Shown: piece after piece, positions 58,942 to 64,000 of the stretch
Layout of the letters: the number at the start of each line of letters is the position of its first letter
Numbering within the stretch: the stretch's first letter is position 1
NCBI GenBank assembly: GCA_024704765.1
Contig: JAKMXF010000005.1
Coordinates: 87,829-151,828, forward strand
Direction of reading: 5' to 3'
DNA length: 64,000 nucleotides
Origin: Oopsacas minuta
Taxonomy: Eukaryota; Porifera; Hexactinellida; Lyssacinosida; Leucopsacidae
Notes under the pieces: model-generated
Told to the model about the DNA's origin: nothing
The model's database searches: none
Seen by the model: the letters and a program-made list of their open reading frames with translations, nothing else
Program-made: the position numbers and the translations under genes

Positions 58942-59379
58942 GTGAAATTTGAAATTGATTGGGAAATGTTGTATAGTTCATCTGTTCACTTCAAAATTCT
59001 TGCTTGGAAATTCAGTGAAGTGCTGTGTATAGAACAATTTTCCAGTGAATTTGTTCTGAAATTTGTAATTCTGTGACAACACTTTGTATAGTGTATTTTC
59101 ACAATTCTGTCCTGTGAAATTTGAAATTGACTATGAAATGTTTCTAGAGTTAGCTGTTCACCTCCGACGTGTTTGTTTGATATTGAGTGTAATGCAGTGT
59201 ATAGAACATTATTACAGTGAATATGTTAGGACATTTGGAATTCTGTGATAACACTTTGTATATTGTAATTTTCACAATTCTGTGAGGTGAAATTTGAAAT
59301 TGACTGTCAAATGTTTTTATTGTTTAGCTGTTCAGTTCAAATTTCTATACCTGGAAATTGAGTGAAATTCTTTGTATAC
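58942..59379 (+). repeat. ~173-bp satellite, diverged block
   Basis: Two and a half units start with GTGAAATTTGAAATTGA at 58942, 59114 and 59287 (periods 172 and 173). They are diverged from each other. In reverse complement they align with the homogeneous 174-bp unit at 63637 (shared ACTTTGTATAGTGTA, TTAGCTGTTC and TTGAGTGAAAT-type blocks), so this is an older member of the same satellite family in the opposite orientation. Confidence 0.75.
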
Positions 59380-59437
59380 CGAGTGTACAATCTGTTCGCG
59401 GAAAAATATGTTTCCACTACAGTGAATTAACAAGTTA

Positions 59438-60234
59438 CTATAATAAATGTTCAAAATACTCGCAATTAGTATCAATACACCTTTGACAGCGATGTAACCA
59501 CATGTCAAATACCCTAGAATAGCTACTTAATGGTATACACTCAACTGCCTCTAAAAACGCAGCGATTAGCTCGGATTCTGATCCAAAACGTCCGTCTTTT
59601 AGTTTCTTTTTAGATTCAGGAACAGCCAAAAGTCACAAGGGGCAAGATCTGAGCAGTAAGGTGGATGTTCAATCATTTCTAAGCCTGATTGCCTAAGAAA
59701 CTCTTTAGTCCTTCTAGTTGTGTGTGCTGGAGCATTACCATGATGAAATTTTATCCCACAGATCCCAGACTTTGGTCTCAACGTCTCCACTGCTTGGGAC
59801 ACTTTGGGAAGGCAACATTCGGTCCAAGCTGCAGTAACTGTATGCTTCGCTGGAAGCATCACAAATTCAAGAATTCCTCTCGTGGTGAAGAAAATTGCGA
59901 AAATTCGCTTGCTGACCGCCATGAATCGTTTGGGAATTGTGTCCGGTACATCATCTTCAAAGATCCATTTAGAGCTCTGTTGCTTCGGTAGCATGTCAAA
60001 GAAGTAAACCCATGTTTCATCACCCGTTATTACTTCTGAATGCCTCCGAGAATCTGCTTTCGAGTATTTTAGTAACTTAGAACGACAAAATTGGATCCGA
60101 CGATTTTTCTGCTCCAAAGTTGACAAATGTGGGACTAACTTGGAACAAACCATTCTTAGACCAAGGTGTTTGTCTAGGATTGTTTCTATTGTTCCCGATG
60201 ATACTGATGCATCATGAACTACTAGTGCGTTCAA
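59438..60234 (-). pseudogene. Mariner DD34D transposase, second Asp lost
   Basis: Minus strand: VHDASVSSGTIETIL, VITGDETWVYFFDM (first D), FFTTRGILEFVMLP, GIKFHHGNAPAHTTRR (the expected D is G), SDLAPCDFWLFLNLK (third D), then a small frameshift and FGSESELIAAFLEAV, ending HLL at 59438. The N-terminal HTH part is missing, replaced by another mariner terminus at about 60225. Catalytically dead by the D to G change as well as truncation. Confidence 0.8.
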
Positions 60235-60395
60235 TAAGTCTTGCGGGCGATATCATAGAATATGATACAAACACTCTATACACTAATTCACTATATCATT
60301 TATTCAAAGTAATCCCCTCCTGCAGATACACAAAGTTTTAACCTTTCCACCCACTTGTAAAACACATTTCTGTACGCGGCCACCAATGAAAGTAG
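60222..60395 (-). pseudogene. Mariner C-terminus and terminal repeat
   Basis: The minus strand reads NVFYKWVERLKLCVSAGGDY and FE-stop at about 60303-60371, the usual mariner C-terminal motif. Beyond it, toward 60222, comes the terminus read as CCCGCAAGACTTATTGAACG on the minus strand. The remainder of this copy was lost to other insertions. Confidence 0.6.
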
Positions 60396-60451
60396 CAACA
60401 AAGTGGAGGAACTGGTAAGAGAAGACAGACAAATGACTATCCGTCAGGTAT

Positions 60452-61160
60452 CAGAGCATTCAGTAAGTCTTGCGGGTCGTACAGATCTCCAGCGAGTTAC
60501 AGGAGATATTGTACGTGGATTGCCTTTCCAGATCTACTGTAGAGCGATGGGCTGCCCGTTTTAGATCTGGTCATGCTGATGGCACAGATTTGCCCCGAGA
60601 AGGAAGACCGGTATCCGTCACCACTTCAGAGAATACCGCACTCATTGAAATTATGGTCATGGAAGATGAGTGCATCACTGTCAATCAGTTAGAAGAAAGT
60701 ATGGAGATTTCATCAGGAGCTATTCATACGATTCTGACGACTGAGCTTGGCTACCGATCGATTTGTGGGAAATGGGTCTCGCATTAAGCTCAGTGAGAAT
60801 CAAAGGTTGGCACGACCGAATATTGCCAAGAAACTCTTGGAAACTTATGATAACCGCGATTCTAGACGCCTAACAGAGATTATTACTGGTGACGAGACGT
60901 GGGTGTACTATTCAACACCATATAGCAAGTATAAGAAGCGATCATGGGTGAGGGGCGACGAACAGCCGGCGAAAATTCCTAGGTCGACTTCAGAAAACCT
61001 AAGATTATGTATACCATCTTCTTCAGTAGTCATGGAATTGTCATGCAATTACCTTGTGAGAGTGGCAAGGCTGTTACTACTACTTTGTTTACAGAGCAAG
61101 TGCTTCGAAATTTGATAAAAATATAGAAAAGTACCGCCCGAAAACCGGAACTCGAGGAAT
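60452..61160 (+). pseudogene. Mariner transposase, N-terminal two thirds
   Basis: LSRSTVERWAARFRSGHADG (HTH), LPREGRPVSVTTSENTALIE, SSGAIHTILTTELGYRS, frameshift, RLTEIITGDETWVYYSTPYS (first D), then FFSSHGIVMQLPCESGK and IEKYRPKTGTRGI in shifted frames. It ends before the second Asp motif, so it is a truncated dead copy, different in sequence from the two other mariners nearby. Confidence 0.7.
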
Positions 61161-61179
61161 ATAGATATTAATTGATAAC

Positions 61180-61324
61180 GCCAGTTCTGTAATCGGCGAT
61201 CCGGTTCGAACATGATCATCCAACACATGTAACCCAAACGAAATCGGCTGCACCACTTGTAAATGCTTGTTTTGGTTGGACACTGTTCTTCATAAACAGA
61301 AAACATCTCAGTGATGCACTCCAT
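61180..61324 (-). pseudogene. Mariner N-terminal fragment
   Basis: The minus strand from MECITEMFSVYEEQCPTKTS reads IYKWCSRFRLG, then one base out of frame HVLDDHVRTGSPITEL, the typical HTH-to-linker segment of a mariner transposase. Nothing downstream remains. Confidence 0.55.
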
Positions 61325-61589
61325 AGCGTTTATTCCAAGTTTATAGTTGTAAACATTATGGCTCGAAAATCCCTATTATTCAAATTCTCCATTGTGAGAA
61401 AACAAAATTTGAAAACGAGGTGACTGAATTGAGTATAAAATATAAAGTAAACAACTTAAAATGCTGAAACTTAGCGACTATTCATTCGCCAGCTATACTA
61501 CTTATGGAAAAATAACATTAAGGCTATTAAATGAACTTGATAGATGTTCAGAGAAATTACTGAACAACGTTAGAACAATATACATGTGT

Positions 61590-63636
61590 TTGTGTTCTGA
61601 CATTTGAAATTCTGGAAATACTTTGTATAGTGGACTTTCACAATTCTGTTATGGCAAATTTGACAATGACTTTGCCTTGTTTGTATAGTTATAATGTTCA
61701 TTTTGTGTTTGTTATATGGTATACTGAAGTAATAAACTTTGTATAGTACTCCTTCACAATTCTGTATAAAGAAAATTGATATTGGCTTTGCCTTGTTTCT
61801 ATTCTTAAAATAGTCAGTGTATGTTTGTTTGAACTTATATTGAAGTAATATAATTGTATGTTACTCTTTCACAATTCTGTCTATAGAAAATTGATTTTAA
61901 CTTTGCCTAATTTGTATAATTAAAATGTTCTGTGTGTGTGTGTGTTTCAACGCATACTGGAGTACTATACTTTGTATTGTACTCTTTCACAATTCTATCT
62001 ACAGAAAATTGATTTTGATTTTGCCTAGTTACTACAGCTAAAATGATCTTTGTGAGCTTATTTCATAGTTTACTGAAGTAATATACTGTGTATATTATTC
62101 TTTCACAATTTTGTCTGTAGAAAATTGATATTGACTTTGCATTGTTTGTATATTTAAAATGTTCAGTGTGTGTTTGTTTTAACGCATACTGCTCTAATAT
62201 ACTTTGTATAGTGGTCTTTCACAATTCCGTCTGTAGAAAATTGACATTGACTTTGCCTGGTTTGTATAGCTAAAATGTTCAGTGTGTGTTTGTTCCAACT
62301 GAGAATGAAGTAATATACTTTGTATTGTACTCTTTCACATTTCTGTCTCTAGATAATTGATATTGACTTGGCCTTGTTTGTATAGTTAAAATGTTCAGTG
62401 TGTGTTTGCTTCAACGCATACTGAAGTAATATACTTTGTATAGCACTCTTTCACAATTCTGTCTATAGAATATTAGTATTTACTTTGCTTTGTTTGTATA
62501 CTTAAAATGTTGATTGTGTGTTTGTTCTACCTTAGAATGAAGTAATATACTTTGTATTGTACTCTTTCACAATTCTGTCATTAGATAATTGATATCAACT
62601 TTGCCTTGTTTGTATAGTTATAATGTTCAGTGTGTGTGTGTGTTTCAACGCATACTGAAGTAATTTACTTTGTATTGTACTCTTTCACAATTCTGTCTAC
62701 AGAAAATTGATATTGACTTTGCCTTGTTTGTATCTATATAATGTTCAGTGTGTGTTTATTTCAACGCATACGGAAGTAATGTACTTTGTAGTGTGCTCTT
62801 TCACAATTCTGTCTTTAGATAATCGATAGTAACTTTGCCATGTTTGTATAGTTAAATGTTCAGTGTGTGTTTGTTTCAACACATACTGAAGTAATATACT
62901 TTGTATAGCACTCTTTCACAATTCTGTCTATAGAATATTAGCATTTACTTTGCTTTGTTTGTTTAGCTAAAATGTTCAGTGATTGTTTGTTTCAACGCAT
63001 ACGGAAGTAATGTACTTTGTATTGTACTCTTTCACAATTCTGTCTACAGAAAATGGATTTTGATTTTGCCTTGTTTGTATAGTTAAAATGTTCAGTGTGT
63101 GTTTGATTCAACGCATACGGAAGTAATGTACTTTGTATTGTACTCTTTTACAATTTTGTCTACAGAAAATTGATATTGACTTGCCTTGTTTGTATAGTTA
63201 AAATGTTCAGTGTGTGTTTGTTTCAACGCACACGGAAGTAATGTACTTTGTATTGTACTCTTTCACAATTCTGTCTACAGAAGAAGGATATTGATTTTGC
63301 CTTGTTTGTATAGTTAAAATGTTCTGTGTGTGTTTGTTTCAACGCATACTGAAGTAATATACTTTGTATTGTACTCTTTCACAATTCTGTCTACAGAAAA
63401 TTGATTTTACTTTGCCTAGATTCTACAGCTAAAATGATCTTTGTGAGCTTGTTTCATACTCTACTGAAGTAATATACTGTGAATATTATACTTTCACAAT
63501 TTTGTATGTGGAAAATAGTTATCAACTTTGCATTGTATGTATTGTTAAAATATTGAGTGTGTGTTTGTTCCACCTTAGAATGAAGTAAAATACTTTGTAA
63601 AGTACTCTTTCACAATCCTGACTTTAGATAATTGGT
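61590..63636 (+). repeat. ~117-bp tandem array derived from the satellite
   Basis: About 17 units of 115-118 bp sharing TTTCACAATTCTGTCTACAG, AAAATTGATATTGACTTTGC, GTTAAAATGTTCAGTGTGTG and ACTGAAGTAATATACTTTGT. Units differ by point changes and small indels. The block ACTTTGT..TGTACTCTTTCACAATTCTGT corresponds to part of the 173-bp unit at 59 kb, so the 117-bp unit looks like that satellite with about 57 bp deleted. Orientation matches the 59-kb block and is opposite to the block that follows. Confidence 0.85.
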
Positions 63637-64000
63637 GTTTCAATATTCTACACATAGAATTTGGCAAGTACACTAAACAAAGTATTGTGACTCAGTATCA
63701 AATATCAGAACATAATACACAATATCTAGTGCAAATCATAGCATTTCACTCAGTTTGATTATTAACAAATTACATCTTGTCAGCTGAACCATGTGAATTA
63801 TTTACAATCAGTTTCAATATTCTACACATAGAATTTGGCAAGTACACTAAACAAAGTATTGTGACTCAGTATCAAATATCAGAACATAATACACAATATC
63901 TAGTGCAAATCATAGCATTTCACTCAGTTTGATTATTAACAAATTACATCTTGTCAGCTGAACCATGTGAATTATTTACAATCAGTTTCAATATTCTACA
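63637..64000 (-). repeat. Homogeneous 174-bp satellite
   Basis: Units start GTTTCAATATTCTACACATA at 63637, 63811 and 63985, exactly 174 bp apart. The first two units appear identical, and the array leaves the window. Reverse complemented it aligns with the diverged units at 58942-59379. Such homogeneity suggests an active satellite block; a centromeric or other role is not shown by the sequence. Confidence 0.95.

Larger units (their letters stand above)
59380..61330. mobile_element. Nest of at least four mariner fragments inside satellite
   Basis: Satellite sequence stops at about 59379 and returns near 61590; between lie mariner pieces in both orientations. In order: a minus-strand transposase (59438-60234), the C-terminus plus terminus of another minus-strand copy (60222-60395), a short plus-strand N-terminal scrap (about 60396-60451, KVEELVREDRQMTIRQVSE), a plus-strand copy (60452-61160) and a minus-strand N-terminal scrap (61180-61324). 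A possible terminus CCGAGTGTACAATCTGTTCG after TA marks the left border at 59380. Confidence 0.65.

Noticed and set aside
61590-64000. CRISPR-like array
   Set aside because: Units are contiguous tandem satellite repeats without unique spacers, in eukaryotic DNA.

Overview
The window reads as nuclear DNA of an invertebrate animal: by eye it is AT-rich, genes have spliced exons with GT/AG borders, and nearly all recognisable coding sequence comes from eukaryotic DNA transposons (mariner/Tc1, hAT, Merlin, MULE, Ginger-like, Mutator/Kolobok-like, RAG1-like). Satellite DNA runs off the right edge. A TE-rich arthropod such as a crustacean would fit, but the sequence alone does not fix the species. 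No operons, CRISPR arrays, rRNA or tRNA genes were seen.

Layout. 0-3 kb: microsatellite, dispersed repeat and a complete mariner/Tc1-type element (1505-2871). 3.1-18.6 kb: a giant imperfect palindrome. Two Ginger-type transposons (integrase plus a USP-like cysteine protease) lie head to head around the body of a Merlin transposon. The arms 3687-9573 and 12267-18153 look identical, down to shared disabling mutations, but the outermost ~500 bp differ. 18.6-22.9 kb: a broken DDE-like element (family Y) interrupted by a RAG1-like transposon (19374-22366) whose ends begin with CACAGTG, the RSS heptamer. 25.4-26.4 kb: the only long intact ORF that does not look transposon-derived, an EVH1/WH1 plus ubiquitin-like (Sharpin/HOIL-1-like) protein. 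29.7-33.1 kb: a GC-richer MULE fragment and a nearly intact family X element. 33.8-42.4 kb: one hAT element with matching 8-bp target-site duplications, swollen by nested insertions. 43.1-46.3 kb: a MULE with long TIRs, FLYWCH and RING fingers. 46.5-53.4 kb: a Tc1-like element and several pogo-like MITEs. 53.5-56.7 kb: a Merlin with 353-bp TIRs next to a mariner. 57.6-64 kb: a truncated second RAG1-like gene, a 174-bp satellite, a nest of mariner fragments, a 117-bp derivative array and homogeneous 174-bp satellite at the edge.

Most transposase genes carry stops or frameshifts, so this is largely a graveyard. Several copies are only one to three mutations from open. Functionally there is no pathway here: the story is nested insertion, inverted duplication and satellite turnover around at most one host gene.
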